In this document: positions 28,959-38,509 of the stretch, in pieces
How positions within the stretch are numbered: the stretch's first letter is position 1
How the letters are laid out: each line of letters opens with the position of its first letter
IMG/VR virus record: IMGVR_UViG_3300021354_000012
Span: 1-41,949 of that record
Length of the DNA: 41,949 bases
Direction: 5' to 3' (one strand)
Origin: a virus
Notes under the pieces: generated by a model
What the model was told of the DNA's origin: nothing
Seen by the model: only the letters and a program-made list of their open reading frames with translations
Database searches by the model: none
Position numbers and translations under genes: made by a program

Positions 28959-30328
28959 CCTTGTTGCCCAACACGTTTGGCAATATAACGGTTCATTTCA
29001 ATCTTATCTTCGATTTTCTTTTGCTCTGGCGTCATCAAGAAGCGTTGATACGCTTTCAACACACTTGGAGACTCTCCAGCATCTTTGGAAAACATCAAAG
29101 CCTGTGCTGCTGGCGGCATAACACCCATAGCAGTGTTCCCAACGACATTGGCACGTTCTCCAGTAGTTTTAGCATTGGCAAGATCCGCTACAGCTAAACC
29201 GAGGCCAGCAATACCACCAACTTTCAATGCTGTTCCTAGCTTTCCAAAGTTGCCAAATCCTGATGGAGGAATACCGCGCTCTGTACGGATGTCTTTTGGA
29301 ATTGCTGGGCCAACCTTTGAAGCTTGTAACTGCTTTTCAAGATTTTGTGCATTTTCATAACTTCCAACAGGAACCCCATTGTTGAAGTCTTTGATAACTG
29401 CTTTACGACCTTCATTGCCATAAGTGTTAAAGATGTGGTTATCACCGGGGCCATAACCAGGAAGAAAGGTCGTTCCTTCTTTTAACATCAGCTTGGCTGT
29501 CGTAGCATCATCAGCTTTATAGGTCAGCTTTTGGCGTTGGGCTTTTGCAGCAGGAGTTTTCAGTTCTGGCTCTGGTGGTGGTGCAGGTTCAATAGTCGTG
29601 GCACCAGTGGCATTTTGCGTTACTACTGTATTTGGCGAATTGGTGGTGGTTAAAGGTGCAGTTGGTGTATCGACCACTTTAGAAACGGTTGATTGCAACT
29701 CTACCGGAGGATCCGTTACAACTGGTGCATTGGGAGCCTCTGGCGCTGCTGTAGGACTGACTTCTGGAGGAGGAGATGCTGATCCCTCCATAGAAGATTT
29801 AATGCTTGCAATCTTAGCCTGTAAGTCAGCTTGTGCTGGTTGTTCAGGAACATTCACAGATGCAACATCCTTTGGTACATCAGGTGTCACTGGAGTTTGT
29901 GGTGTTTCTACAGGCTTAGGTGCTTTAGCGTAATTAGGATGTGATGGGTCATTGGCATCATTTTCCAAACGCATTTTCCGCAAGGTTTCCTGTTTGATCT
30001 GTTCATCAACTCCTAAAGTTGGTGCTGGTTGCATCAGTTTCTTTAGGCCATATGCGGCAGCACCCGTAACCGCCGCAGCAGCTACAGGAAGAGCTAATGA
30101 ATTAGGAACATCGTACCCAGCAATATTTGTTGTCTGCGCTTTTTTTGCAGCATCAAAATGTTCGTTGGCCTGTTGTTTCGCCAAAGCCATTGTTGGGCTA
30201 TCAATTGACACTGGAGGAGGTGGTGTGTCAAATTTCATTGTGGCTTTGTGCTTGGCAATCTCCTCTGCGGAGTAGCCATCAGCTAATGCCTGTTGTGCTT
30301 TTTTATCGAACTCTGCTTCAGTCATCAT
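28955..30328 (-). CDS. Putative ejection/internal virion protein
   Basis: 457 residues. Two hydrophobic Ala/Gly segments (LALPVAAAAVTGAAAYGLKK at about 55-74 and GGIAGLGLAVADLANA at about 388-403) flank a Pro/Val/Thr/Ala-rich disordered middle (about 130-260). This composition fits a DNA-ejection protein that inserts in the host envelope. It is the last gene of the late operon. The start shares a base with the upstream stop. No family assigned. Confidence 0.5.
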   Translation of the reverse strand: MMTEAEFDKKAQQALADGYSAEEIAKHKATMKFDTPPPPVSIDSPTMALAKQQANEHFDAAKKAQTTNIAGYDVPNSLALPVAAAAVTGAAAYGLKKLMQPAPTLGVDEQIKQETLRKMRLENDANDPSHPNYAKAPKPVETPQTPVTPDVPKDVASVNVPEQPAQADLQAKIASIKSSMEGSASPPPEVSPTAAPEAPNAPVVTDPPVELQSTVSKVVDTPTAPLTTTNSPNTVVTQNATGATTIEPAPPPEPELKTPAAKAQRQKLTYKADDATTAKLMLKEGTTFLPGYGPGDNHIFNTYGNEGRKAVIKDFNNGVPVGSYENAQNLEKQLQASKVGPAIPKDIRTERGIPPSGFGNFGKLGTALKVGGIAGLGLAVADLANAKTTGERANVVGNTAMGVMPPAAQALMFSKDAGESPSVLKAYQRFLMTPEQKKIEDKIEMNRYIAKRVGQQG

Positions 30329-31926
30329 TAGCTCCCAAAATACTCAGCAACAGATTTTTTAGCCTTAGGTGGTGTCACAGACCTATGTGAGGGAGGGACA
30401 CTTCCTGATGGCCCAGATGGTTTCGACACTGCTGGTGGGATATCCGCAACTGGCTTTTGAACAGGAGCCTGATCATCTTGCTTAAACAAGCCAGAAACAG
30501 TTTTTAAATAGTTTTGCTGCAAAGATTTGAACTCAGGCGTTCTGGAATATGCAGCTTGCAATTGTGCGCTAGATGGGACATCAGTAGGATCACCGTGATT
30601 CTTCATCTGTTCATCATAAAACCGTTGATAACCTGCAGTAAGAGCATCATTCAATTTGTAATGTTCGTTTTTAACTTGCAAGGCAGTAATACCATTACTT
30701 GCTTGGTTATCGCTAGGAATAGTAATAAAACTTGGAACATTATTTGATTCGCGCAAGACTTTATTGTTAGCTTCAATAGAAGCGTAATTGTCAAAAATGT
30801 TTAAGTAACGGTCTAAATCACCTTTAGGCATGCCTTTGGCAGTAGCAGCTTTAATAATTTCATTACGTGCTGTTTGAACACTATTGCGATTTTCGTTTTC
30901 ATTACCACTAGAAGTAGTACCAATTTTGTTTTCAGAATACGCAGTGTTTTTACCAGATTCATTCCCAGTATTCCCACTGATACCCAAACCAGAACCACTG
31001 CTAGATTCCGCACCAGCACCAACACCACCACCAGCTTTTAAGCCTGAAGAAGTCTTGTCAGAAGTACCAGTACTATTATTGGTCTGCCCAGTATCACTTT
31101 TAGATTTACGTGCAGTAGATGCTGCTCCATAAGTCTTGGTAATTATTTCTAAAGCATTAGAGAGAATATTGGCATTGGGATCGTACTTTTTGATTTGTGC
31201 GAGATCTTGATCCAGCAAACTACGTTGTGCTGATTGACCGCTATTTGCAGCAGCAAATTTCCCAAAAGCTATATTGCCTTTTGTAAGGTCATCAACATTG
31301 GAAGCAGATATCGCAGCAGCATTTTTTCCACGCAAAGTTTCTGCCACAGAATTATATGTACCACCCCGTTTACTGAATTCAGAATCACTCACTGAATGAC
31401 CATCTTCCATATCAGTGCGGGAAAGTGTTTCACCCAAGGCATTGGCAATAGTTTTGATACCTTTACCATTGAGGTCATACGTTGTCGTTGTCACAGGACT
31501 ACCACCTGTCACCAAATTTGCAGCACCTTGTTTGTCACCCATTAAGTAACGAATTAAGGCTGTCCCCCATTGCGGCGCATCAGCTACGGTTTTGTAAATC
31601 TCAGCCGCTTTAATATGTTGTTCTTGCGGAGTTTTAGCACTGGACAAAGGTTGAACAATAACTTTATCAAATTCTTGTTGCGCAGGAACAATGGTATCTA
31701 ACGCATGACTAGCAGCATCTCCAGCGGGAGTACCAATATTACGTTGGGCAAACGATACTAAATCAGGAATATTTCTTTGACTTACTTTATCAGAGTACTC
31801 TTGCGAAATTGGGTCAGTACCAGGAATGGCAACCGCAGTTGGTTGTTGAATAGAGCTGCTAACAGGAGGAACAGCAGGTTGTACACCTTGATCTGGTGTT
31901 GATGGAGGAATAATAGGATCAGCCAT
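30328..31926 (-). CDS. Putative ejection/internal virion protein (large)
   Basis: 532 residues. The N-terminal part is Pro-rich, then a helical region (about 45-270), a Gly/Ser/Asn-rich low-complexity block (about 275-345), and a second helical region with KAAEIYKTVADAPQ-like and LDRYLNIFDNYASIEANNKV stretches. Together with its neighbours it forms the ejection cluster. No catalytic motif seen; a muralytic domain is not apparent. Confidence 0.5.
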   Translation of the reverse strand: MADPIIPPSTPDQGVQPAVPPVSSSIQQPTAVAIPGTDPISQEYSDKVSQRNIPDLVSFAQRNIGTPAGDAASHALDTIVPAQQEFDKVIVQPLSSAKTPQEQHIKAAEIYKTVADAPQWGTALIRYLMGDKQGAANLVTGGSPVTTTTYDLNGKGIKTIANALGETLSRTDMEDGHSVSDSEFSKRGGTYNSVAETLRGKNAAAISASNVDDLTKGNIAFGKFAAANSGQSAQRSLLDQDLAQIKKYDPNANILSNALEIITKTYGAASTARKSKSDTGQTNNSTGTSDKTSSGLKAGGGVGAGAESSSGSGLGISGNTGNESGKNTAYSENKIGTTSSGNENENRNSVQTARNEIIKAATAKGMPKGDLDRYLNIFDNYASIEANNKVLRESNNVPSFITIPSDNQASNGITALQVKNEHYKLNDALTAGYQRFYDEQMKNHGDPTDVPSSAQLQAAYSRTPEFKSLQQNYLKTVSGLFKQDDQAPVQKPVADIPPAVSKPSGPSGSVPPSHRSVTPPKAKKSVAEYFGS

Positions 31927-31928
31927 AT

Positions 31929-32354
31929 TTATCCAAACATTAACATGAGAGTTGAAATCAAACCTGGGCCTTGAGAGTAATCTGAAGGCGGTGGAACAGG
32001 AGAATTAGACTGTGGCGCACTTGCTTGAGAGAATTGTGTATCCATAGGATGCTGTTCTACCATGCCTAAAGTGGCTTTTGCACGAGGATCAATGTCATCA
32101 GGTTGACCAACAGAAGGCATTGTAGGCTGAACCATTGCAGGAGCCGCAATTGGAGGTACTGCATTGGGTATCTTTTGCAACTTGCCACCAGAGAATTCAT
32201 AGCCTTCTGGAGCATTTTTATTCATAAACGTTGCCAAACCAGATTTATCCATACCATAGGCAACTGCAAACTTACCCAAACCACCATCAGAAGCACTCTG
32301 ATAGTTGTTTTCATTTCCTAGTTCACCCAATCCTAGATTAGTAAATCCTGCCAT
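31929..32354 (-). CDS. Ejection-cluster protein, unknown
   Basis: 141 residues from the ATG at 32354 (MAGFTNLGLGELGNENN), with AAGGA upstream. A globular first half (FAVAYGMDKSGLATFMN) and Pro/Gln/Ser-rich disordered second half. Its place between two ejection-type genes suggests the same role. Confidence 0.5.
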   Translation of the reverse strand: MAGFTNLGLGELGNENNYQSASDGGLGKFAVAYGMDKSGLATFMNKNAPEGYEFSGGKLQKIPNAVPPIAAPAMVQPTMPSVGQPDDIDPRAKATLGMVEQHPMDTQFSQASAPQSNSPVPPPSDYSQGPGLISTLMLMFG

Positions 32355-32363
32355 GATCAATCC

Positions 32364-33086
32364 TTAAAGCTTGAAGCCCTTGCTCGAGCTACCACCAGAA
32401 TTAGTAGAACCCTGAGTGCCAGCAAAGTTGGGAGTCGTATTTCCTTGCGGAACACCAAAGACTACAGAAGCATACTTTGAGTACAAATCCTGAGGGGCAG
32501 ACGCATAATTAATGCGTGAGGCAGCAGATTGATTAGCCGCTCCAAGTTGGCTGGATCCCGCATTTAACAAAGCACCCGCTGCAGAAGCCTTGTTAGCTTG
32601 AACACCCGCTCTTGCACCCGCTGCAGCCGTTGCCTGACGCTGCGCGTTGAGTGAGGCTAGGTTGCTATCAGCTAGTGCCATTCGAGAGCTTCCAAGCCCT
32701 CCTGCCCCACCATACATCGCATTTTGACCGGCTTGTGACTCACGAGCAGACTCACGACCAGCCTGAAGTGCTGCATCAACTTGCCCTTGTTCATAATTTG
32801 GGTCAAACAAGGATTGAAGTCCAGCAGCACCCGTCAAAGAATTGACAGTCCCCATGCCTTGATTCAAAGCACCTGTTTGACTAGCAACATTCATTGCAGT
32901 GTTTGCCGCAGCGTTAGTAGCTCCAGAAGCGTTGTTATAGACGTTCTTAGCTCCGCCAATCGTACTTTGATAAGCAGGAAATGCCGTCCCCGTCAGAAAG
33001 TCTGTCTGAGCTTTTAACGCCGCTCTCTGTTCAGGAGATTCCTGAACAGTAGTGGTCGAATTACCTGATGATTTACCGCCGCCCAT
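32364..33086 (-). CDS. Internal virion / DNA-transfer-like protein
   Basis: 240 residues, Ala/Gly/Asn/Gln/Ser rich and helical, beginning MGGGKSSGNSTTTVQESPEQ. The central GAGGLGSSRMALADSNLASL and long alanine stretches are characteristic of podovirus pilot/ejection proteins that leave the head with the DNA. No membrane span. Family match is by composition and a recurring beginning seen in such proteins. Confidence 0.6.
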   Translation of the reverse strand: MGGGKSSGNSTTTVQESPEQRAALKAQTDFLTGTAFPAYQSTIGGAKNVYNNASGATNAAANTAMNVASQTGALNQGMGTVNSLTGAAGLQSLFDPNYEQGQVDAALQAGRESARESQAGQNAMYGGAGGLGSSRMALADSNLASLNAQRQATAAAGARAGVQANKASAAGALLNAGSSQLGAANQSAASRINYASAPQDLYSKYASVVFGVPQGNTTPNFAGTQGSTNSGGSSSKGFKL

Positions 33087-33088
33087 GT

Positions 33089-33388
33089 CTACGCTCCTTT
33101 ACCTGATGGCTGACCACCAGATTGTGAAGATGAAAATCCTTTTCCTCCACCGCTTCCTTTACCAAAAGGATTTTGTTGCCCAACTTGGGCATTATCCCAT
33201 GATGGTTGCATCATAGAATTAAAGTTTGATTGGGCAGGATTGTGCTGTGGTGCAGATGCCGTAGGAATTGGTTGGGGGCTAGGAGACATATCTCCACCTT
33301 GAGCATACTGATTAGGTTGTCCCATAGAGGGTTGTGCTGTCTTTCCACCTGTAGTGGGTGACGGTGCTACGCTTGACATTGATCCCAT
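33089..33388 (-). CDS. Disordered Gly/Ser/Pro/Gln-rich protein
   Basis: 99 residues almost wholly of low complexity (MGSMSSVAPSPTTGGKTAQP, GKGSGGGKGFSSSQSGGQ). No fold expected. Located 2 bases before the pilot-like gene, so probably a co-assembled minor virion protein. Confidence 0.45.
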   Translation of the reverse strand: MGSMSSVAPSPTTGGKTAQPSMGQPNQYAQGGDMSPSPQPIPTASAPQHNPAQSNFNSMMQPSWDNAQVGQQNPFGKGSGGGKGFSSSQSGGQPSGKGA

Positions 33389-33396
33389 GATATTCC

Positions 33397-34809
33397 TTAA
33401 AGTTTCAAGACCATCATATTGGAATTACCCTGATATGAAGCTAATGGCAAGGTATAAGCTGCACCAATAACATTTAAACCACCAGTACCACCAAATGTAG
33501 TTAATAAAGACATTACCCAATTAAATTCTAAAGAATCAGAATTTGTAAATGTTTGCCCCCAAGTACTTGTTAAATTATCCACAACATCTTCAATTCTGAC
33601 ATTTCTAACAGTATTAATAGGCACGTTGGAAACGTAATATGAAGATCCACCTACAATAAGATTAGTCGCACCATAGTAAGAGCTTTGGATCCCAGATCTT
33701 GCTTGAGAATCAGCATAAGTTGCCGCATACCATGTCGATGTGCCAACTTTTCTTGCACAAAGTTGCATCATTCCATATACTGCATTAAAAGCTACCACGG
33801 CAGTAGTACCAATGGTTAATAATCCATTAGCAGATGCCAGCAAAATACCTTTTAATGGATACGGCGTGGAAATATTGGCACTTGGTACAACATAAGTGGA
33901 TGTTGGAGTCACTGTGTACCATGTGGTATTAAGTGGAGGTGGAATTCTATTGTGTGAATAAATATATGTACTAACATCATCGCCATCTCTATTGGAAAAT
34001 CCACCAGAACTAGCAAATCCATTAATAATAATGTTAGATCCTGTATTTACAACATTAGCAGTACTATTACCAAATGCAAAAGTTCCATCAGGATTCACTA
34101 AAGCTCCAGCGGTTCCTGCTTGAATAGTAATTCCAGATATGATAGGTGGTGTCGCTCCAACAAACAATTGTTCTACAGTAACGTATTTGGTATACGTAAT
34201 CCAATTCGTTCCATCAAACTTGTACACAGCAGATTGCAACCCACTGTTGTAATTGACAGTGCAAATATCCAATGCTCTTGGTGTTCTTCCAATAGCCGCA
34301 ATACATTCTGCATCTGAAGGAAATGTAGAACTTGTCGTAGAACGTACTACTGCAAAATTAGCGACAGCGTTTGTTGAGGAAGTGACATCCAAATCTATCG
34401 CACTTCCTGAATCAACCAACCATCCTGTGTTTGGTGTAGCAGTCGCAACAGCAAACTGAATCTGTCTTCCACCTGTGGTTAGGTAATACAGAAACTTGGT
34501 AACTCCAAATCCACCAGAAACAGTGGACCAGACATAGTCAGCAGGGTTCGTAGACTCTGTACTACTATTTGAATTGTGCAACCCAAAATATGTAGCATTA
34601 GTGGGTACATTGCTGAACCCAACAGATCCATCATAGGACGTTGCATACTTAACCCACAAGTACTTGTAGACGTACCCTACAACATTCCCACCAGATACGA
34701 CCTGACCTGAACTGGTCGTGTTCAATCCTGTATTGATGTTAGCCAACAGATAGTTAACCGCAGAAGTTATCTCCTCTCCTGAAGCGTTCGCAATAAGGTT
34801 GAAGTCCAT
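33397..34809 (-). CDS. Tail fibre/spike-like protein
   Basis: 470 residues, beta-rich with Ser, Thr, Asn, Gly and Tyr and almost no charge. Contains DLDVTSSTNAVANFAVVRST and VPINTVRNVRIEDVVDNLTS; the early part KYLWVKYATSYDGSVGFSNV resembles central-fibre domains of phage host-specificity proteins. Begins one base within the nozzle gene stop. Placement after the nozzle fits a tail tip or fibre. The function is inferred. Confidence 0.6.
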   Translation of the reverse strand: MDFNLIANASGEEITSAVNYLLANINTGLNTTSSGQVVSGGNVVGYVYKYLWVKYATSYDGSVGFSNVPTNATYFGLHNSNSSTESTNPADYVWSTVSGGFGVTKFLYYLTTGGRQIQFAVATATPNTGWLVDSGSAIDLDVTSSTNAVANFAVVRSTTSSTFPSDAECIAAIGRTPRALDICTVNYNSGLQSAVYKFDGTNWITYTKYVTVEQLFVGATPPIISGITIQAGTAGALVNPDGTFAFGNSTANVVNTGSNIIINGFASSGGFSNRDGDDVSTYIYSHNRIPPPLNTTWYTVTPTSTYVVPSANISTPYPLKGILLASANGLLTIGTTAVVAFNAVYGMMQLCARKVGTSTWYAATYADSQARSGIQSSYYGATNLIVGGSSYYVSNVPINTVRNVRIEDVVDNLTSTWGQTFTNSDSLEFNWVMSLLTTFGGTGGLNVIGAAYTLPLASYQGNSNMMVLKL

Positions 34810-36407
34810 CAGAATGCATCCTCAACAACATCTGTTTGCCAATTCAAAGCCGTTAGATTCCATGAATTAGTCGCATCATTCGATTCAATCTTGACGGATA
34901 CAGTACGACCTTTATTTTGCTGTGTCGTGACCCAAGGAGTATCAGTTATAACAGAAACAGTAGCTGTTTGCCCATAAGAAGGAGATTGCGCAACAGAATT
35001 AGCACTACCCACAGTGACATTTAAAGTTCCACCAGTGCCGGTCACTTCAGGCAATACACGGTGAACATACACTGATGAACTGTAAGGCACAGGAACCCCT
35101 TGTTCATCCAAGAACATCATGTTGTTTCGCTCAAATAGAGTAGGAATAGCATTCCCGCTAAAAGAGGTTCCAGATCCCATCTGTACCAACTGAGATCCTG
35201 CATTGGCACCTTTGGCGTAAGAAATAGTTCTGGAAGCAAGATTGAAAGCCCCAGATTGGTAAACAGGTGATTCAGTGGCTGCACAAGCATTCTGAACATC
35301 TCTAGGTGGATTCCATACATTGATGTCATACCTCCAAGAAAGCATTTTGTTGCACCAACCCGTACTGTTTAAATCAGCAAAGTAAATTTCAATCTTGTAC
35401 TCTTGGGTATTGTTCACAATGAACGTCCTGCCAGAATACAAAGGATTCAGATTGCTGTAAAAGTATTTCCTGACCTTTTGATTGGCAAGAGAACTAAAAT
35501 TGGATCCATCAAAAGTCCAGATATCTCTGGAATCAATACCATAAACATTGGTGTCAGTATTGCACCAGCAATTGTTATTGAATAATCCTCTACCAGTGTT
35601 AAACAACCTCACTCCAAAGACAGGAGCCGTTGTGTTTTGATACGCCAATGGAGATAAAACAGCCGTATCCCAGTAGGAACACATAAAGAAGTTCGTACCT
35701 AAAAAGAAACCATCAATGATTGGTCCTCTCAATGGAACTTCTTGTTCATTCGCAACGTTTGATAAAGTTGGTTGCCATGTACCTGGGATTCCAGTGTTAG
35801 CAAATGCCTGTGACCAACGAACTGTAGTAGGATAGTTGTAGCTAATACCACCTATGATTTTTGTAAGGTTGGCAGCAATATTGATATTTCCGACATTGGG
35901 AGAACAAAAGTTTCGGACAAACCCTGCTGTTACCTTGGTCACTGAAGGTTCGTAGTTCCATTGGGCATCGGCAGTAATTGTTATCTCTGTTGCCGTAGGT
36001 AGAAAGTACATTGGGTTATTCAATGTATCATTTATAAAGAACACAGTCCCTACCCATGAGGTAGTGATGTTCAAATCATCGTTGTATCCAGCTAAAGTAA
36101 TTGCAGGATTTGCTCCTACACCGGGAGTAATGTTTGTAATACCAGCAGAGGTAATCATCCACCAGATACCTTCTCTGGTGGCGACGATATAGACAAAGCT
36201 GGTTTGACTTCTAAATCCTGAGTCAACAAAAATGATATTGCCGGGGACTACAGAAAGAATTGCACTTTCACCATCTACCTTTTTGATACCGCGAACATCT
36301 GCCTCAACATTCAAGCCATTGTTGTATTCGTTTGGTGCAAGTGCATTCGAAGGAACGTCTGGACACCACGACATTCCTGCAAAAGGTGTTCGTAGTTTAG
36401 CTGTCAT
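34809..36407 (-). CDS. Tail nozzle / DNA-stabilisation-type protein
   Basis: 532 residues. Beta-propeller-like sequence beginning LRTPFAGMSWCPDVPSNALA with ADVRGIKKVDGES and IVATREGIWWMITS, followed by repeated YFLPTATEITIT-like strands and EVPLRGPIIDGFFLGTNFF. This arrangement is found in podovirus nozzle (P22 gp10/SU10 type) proteins that close the portal channel. Overlaps the holin gene by 4 bases. Confidence is moderate as no exact signature is available by eye. Confidence 0.65.
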   Translation of the reverse strand: MTAKLRTPFAGMSWCPDVPSNALAPNEYNNGLNVEADVRGIKKVDGESAILSVVPGNIIFVDSGFRSQTSFVYIVATREGIWWMITSAGITNITPGVGANPAITLAGYNDDLNITTSWVGTVFFINDTLNNPMYFLPTATEITITADAQWNYEPSVTKVTAGFVRNFCSPNVGNINIAANLTKIIGGISYNYPTTVRWSQAFANTGIPGTWQPTLSNVANEQEVPLRGPIIDGFFLGTNFFMCSYWDTAVLSPLAYQNTTAPVFGVRLFNTGRGLFNNNCWCNTDTNVYGIDSRDIWTFDGSNFSSLANQKVRKYFYSNLNPLYSGRTFIVNNTQEYKIEIYFADLNSTGWCNKMLSWRYDINVWNPPRDVQNACAATESPVYQSGAFNLASRTISYAKGANAGSQLVQMGSGTSFSGNAIPTLFERNNMMFLDEQGVPVPYSSSVYVHRVLPEVTGTGGTLNVTVGSANSVAQSPSYGQTATVSVITDTPWVTTQQNKGRTVSVKIESNDATNSWNLTALNWQTDVVEDAF

Positions 36408-36910
36408 TTTGGTGTTGCTTGTGCCAATAGTTGATCTTTAGCCTGACTTCCATGACTTGATCCAAAATAAAATCCAATGATCATGGTCCATGCAGTACCT
36501 AATGAACCCAGCATAACCAATAATGGCTCACTTGGCACTAGCGATTTATCAAATATCATCAATCCAAGAATCCCAAAAAATCCCAAAGTGACTACAGTTG
36601 CTAACAATGGAGGCACATTAGATTTGACACTAATTTGCATTTGTCTTGCAGAATCAGTATCTTTAAACTCCAACTCTGAATACTTGAACCCTAGATCCTG
36701 TTCATGTTGCTTGAATTCCATCTCAAGCTTACGGATCTCAGCTAGTTGATCCGGAGTAATCTTGCCATCAGCAATGGCTTTTGTGATATCTTTCTGAGTA
36801 GCCCCATCGATACCAAAGATCTTACCTAATCCAGCTACGGCTATGCCGCCTAGAGGACCTAGAAGTGCAGAGGCTATAGTAGGTGCCAAGTTCATCAAAA
36901 AATCGTTCAT
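36404..36910 (-). CDS. Holin (3TM, GTA-type)
   Basis: 168 residues from the ATG at 36910 in an ATGA overlap; the longer frame to 36985 is antisense-free but unneeded. Segments: LAPTIASALLGPLGGIAVAG, then a charged helical middle (KQHEQDLGFKYSELEF), then VPPLLATVVTLGFFGILGLM and VMLGSLGTAWTMIIGFYFGS. This matches holins of the three-TM gene-transfer-agent family. It would open the inner membrane at lysis. Neighbours the DUF5675 enzyme. Confidence 0.8.
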   Translation of the reverse strand: MNDFLMNLAPTIASALLGPLGGIAVAGLGKIFGIDGATQKDITKAIADGKITPDQLAEIRKLEMEFKQHEQDLGFKYSELEFKDTDSARQMQISVKSNVPPLLATVVTLGFFGILGLMIFDKSLVPSEPLLVMLGSLGTAWTMIIGFYFGSSHGSQAKDQLLAQATPK

Positions 36911-37119
36911 AGTTCGCCCCATCCTGTATCTACGTCTTTGTATTCCATGAAACACTGCCACATGATTCTCAAAGCCTGTTTGCAACCTTGAGCCTCAAGT
37001 GGCCTACCTTTTGCCACATACCTCTCGTACTTATCTCTGACCATGCATAAAGCAATGCTCTGACTCTTGACCAACAAAGGGTTATACGGATCAATTACAT
37101 CAAGGTCAATACCGTTCAT
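36907..37119 (-). CDS. Lysis-region small protein, unknown
   Basis: 70 residues: DPYNPLLVKSQSIALCMVRDKY, then Cys-containing helix QGCKQALRIMWQCFMEY. Both ends are ATGA overlaps with lysis genes. No signal or membrane span is clear. Unknown. Confidence 0.55.
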   Translation of the reverse strand: MNGIDLDVIDPYNPLLVKSQSIALCMVRDKYERYVAKGRPLEAQGCKQALRIMWQCFMEYKDVDTGWGEL

Positions 37120-37514
37120 ACATACTCTATCATGACCGTTTCACCTCGTGTGATGGCATCCCGAATCTTTGGGTAAAGTGAGTCGTATGCGAGTCTGCTG
37201 TTATGGACTGCGGTTGAGTCTCTACTCTGTCCAACAAGTAAACATCCGTGGGTGTCTTCTGTAGTGTTTCCCGGGTGGATTCGGATGCCGCTGAAGTTGG
37301 GGACACCAATAAGCAAAGGCATATCGCGCTGAAAGCGATTACTAAAAGTAATGACAACATCGTATTCTCCGTATGGAATTGCAGTATCTCCGGCCACCTT
37401 TTCGCCATTGGGACGTACCACATCTTCAAGCGTGTAGCACTCGAACACACCGTTAACAAACAGCTTGCCCATAGTGCATGTAGCACCACAGTTACGTATG
37501 ACTTGAAGTTTCAT
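37116..37514 (-). CDS. DUF5675 protein, probable lysis enzyme
   Basis: 132 residues with the whole-family pattern: FVNGVFECYTLEDVVRPNG, TAIPYGEYDVVITFSNRFQR, MPLLIGVPNFSGIRIHPGNT and EDTHGCLLVGQ (His80, Asp87, His89, Cys91). DUF5675 proteins sit in phage lysis cassettes and are thought to act on peptidoglycan; His and Cys in the conserved DTxGC loop recall L,D-transpeptidase-like folds. Adjacent holin supports the role. Start is an ATGA overlap. Confidence 0.75.
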   Translation of the reverse strand: MKLQVIRNCGATCTMGKLFVNGVFECYTLEDVVRPNGEKVAGDTAIPYGEYDVVITFSNRFQRDMPLLIGVPNFSGIRIHPGNTTEDTHGCLLVGQSRDSTAVHNSRLAYDSLYPKIRDAITRGETVMIEYV

Positions 37515-37900
37515 GGTAGCCCCAACTTTGTTTTGATTGCCACAAAAACAGCACTAGCCAAGAACGCCAGAAGTCCAAGACCTGCCCACTTAGCCGCAGC
37601 TATTCTCATCTCCTGCCAGAACTTTGCCTTCTCCTCTGCTTGCTTGATAACCAGCTCATGATGCAGCCTATGCCCTGATGGATCAGACTCTGGGAATGCT
37701 TCTGCCATCAGCTTGGCAACAGCTTGTGCAAGTTCATCCGTTTCCTCACTCATGTGAACTGTCAACCGTGCATCTAAATCCTTCTGGGATTCATGTACAC
37801 GCCTAAGCAACTCCAAAATAACCGGCATAGGTGAATCCCTACGTCGATCACTGAATTCCCCGCTAAGGATTGCGAAATCACTTTCATATGAGTCATGCAT
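37511..37900 (-). CDS. Membrane protein of the lysis block
   Basis: 129 residues. Long helical ectodomain (about 25-95, LLRRVHESQKDLDARLTVHM; EETDELAQAVAKLMAEAFPE) and one C-terminal span (AGLGLLAFLASAVFVAI, about 108-124). Proteins of this shape next to holin and DUF5675 genes are common in beta/gamma-proteobacterial phages and may act as antiholin or spanin-like parts. Overlaps the next gene by 8 bases. Confidence 0.65.
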   Translation of the reverse strand: MHDSYESDFAILSGEFSDRRRDSPMPVILELLRRVHESQKDLDARLTVHMSEETDELAQAVAKLMAEAFPESDPSGHRLHHELVIKQAEEKAKFWQEMRIAAAKWAGLGLLAFLASAVFVAIKTKLGLP

Positions 37901-38198
37901 CGAAACGTGCCGCCTTAATATGTTTGCCCAGTGGGTCTACTCGATTGATCTTCCTAGCTATCTCAAGAAATAACTTATGGTCAGGGTGTTTGAAGTCAAC
38001 ACATAGACGTTCAAGCGTGTCGGAGATAGTCACTTCACCATCTTTAGGCCAGCCAAAAGCAATGGCCCATGCGGTGTGACATAGGATGCAATCAACTACC
38101 CAGCCCGCCACAGCAAACGGAATGAGATACCAATACTTGCGCGGGTCGCTCACTGCATATAGTGCAGGCTTTAGTAAAAGACAAAGCAACTCAGTCAT
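37893..38198 (-). CDS. Small membrane protein of the lysis block
   Basis: 101 residues with an N-terminal hydrophobic part (LLCLLLKPALYAV and YWYLIPFAVAGWVVDCIL) and a soluble C-terminal half (TISDTLERLCVDFKHPDHKL). Also common beside phage lysis genes. Function unknown. ATGA overlap at its start. Confidence 0.6.
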   Translation of the reverse strand: MTELLCLLLKPALYAVSDPRKYWYLIPFAVAGWVVDCILCHTAWAIAFGWPKDGEVTISDTLERLCVDFKHPDHKLFLEIARKINRVDPLGKHIKAARFDA

Positions 38199-38509
38199 GC
38201 TAGTTGGTCCCGCAATGCTTTGATCTGATCATCAAATGCCTTGAGAGGAGCATACCCCGGCATTGCTGTCAGGTTGTTTGTCTCCACAAACAAAAGCATG
38301 AATTCGCGTGTAGCTCGGGGCATCAGTTGCGCTTGCTCCAATGAGGCTATTTGCGCTTTGATTGCTTCTTTTGGATCAGGAATGTCAGCAGGCTCTGGCG
38401 TGTTGCCTTGAGCTATCCAATCCTGCACTTCCGGTACGGTTACCAATCCACTCCAACCGTTATCGTCAGAAACAACCAGATTTGTGGTGTCTGTAAATTT
38501 GTAGGTCAT
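38195..38509 (-). CDS. Fibre assembly chaperone-like protein
   Basis: 104 residues. Begins TYKFTDTTNLVVSDDNGWSG with PEVQDWIAQGNTPEPADIPD, then a helical part (EAIKAQIASLEQAQLMPRAT) and DDQIKALRDQL. This is the usual form of the short gene directly downstream of a fibre gene, assisting its assembly. ATGA overlap with the fibre gene. Confidence 0.7.
   Translation of the reverse strand: MTYKFTDTTNLVVSDDNGWSGLVTVPEVQDWIAQGNTPEPADIPDPKEAIKAQIASLEQAQLMPRATREFMLLFVETNNLTAMPGYAPLKAFDDQIKALRDQLA

Noticed and set aside
29598-30275. Plus-strand ORFs opposite the 457-residue ejection protein
   Set aside because: Antisense shadows of a low-complexity Ala/Pro/Thr/Val gene; no Shine-Dalgarno and no domain.
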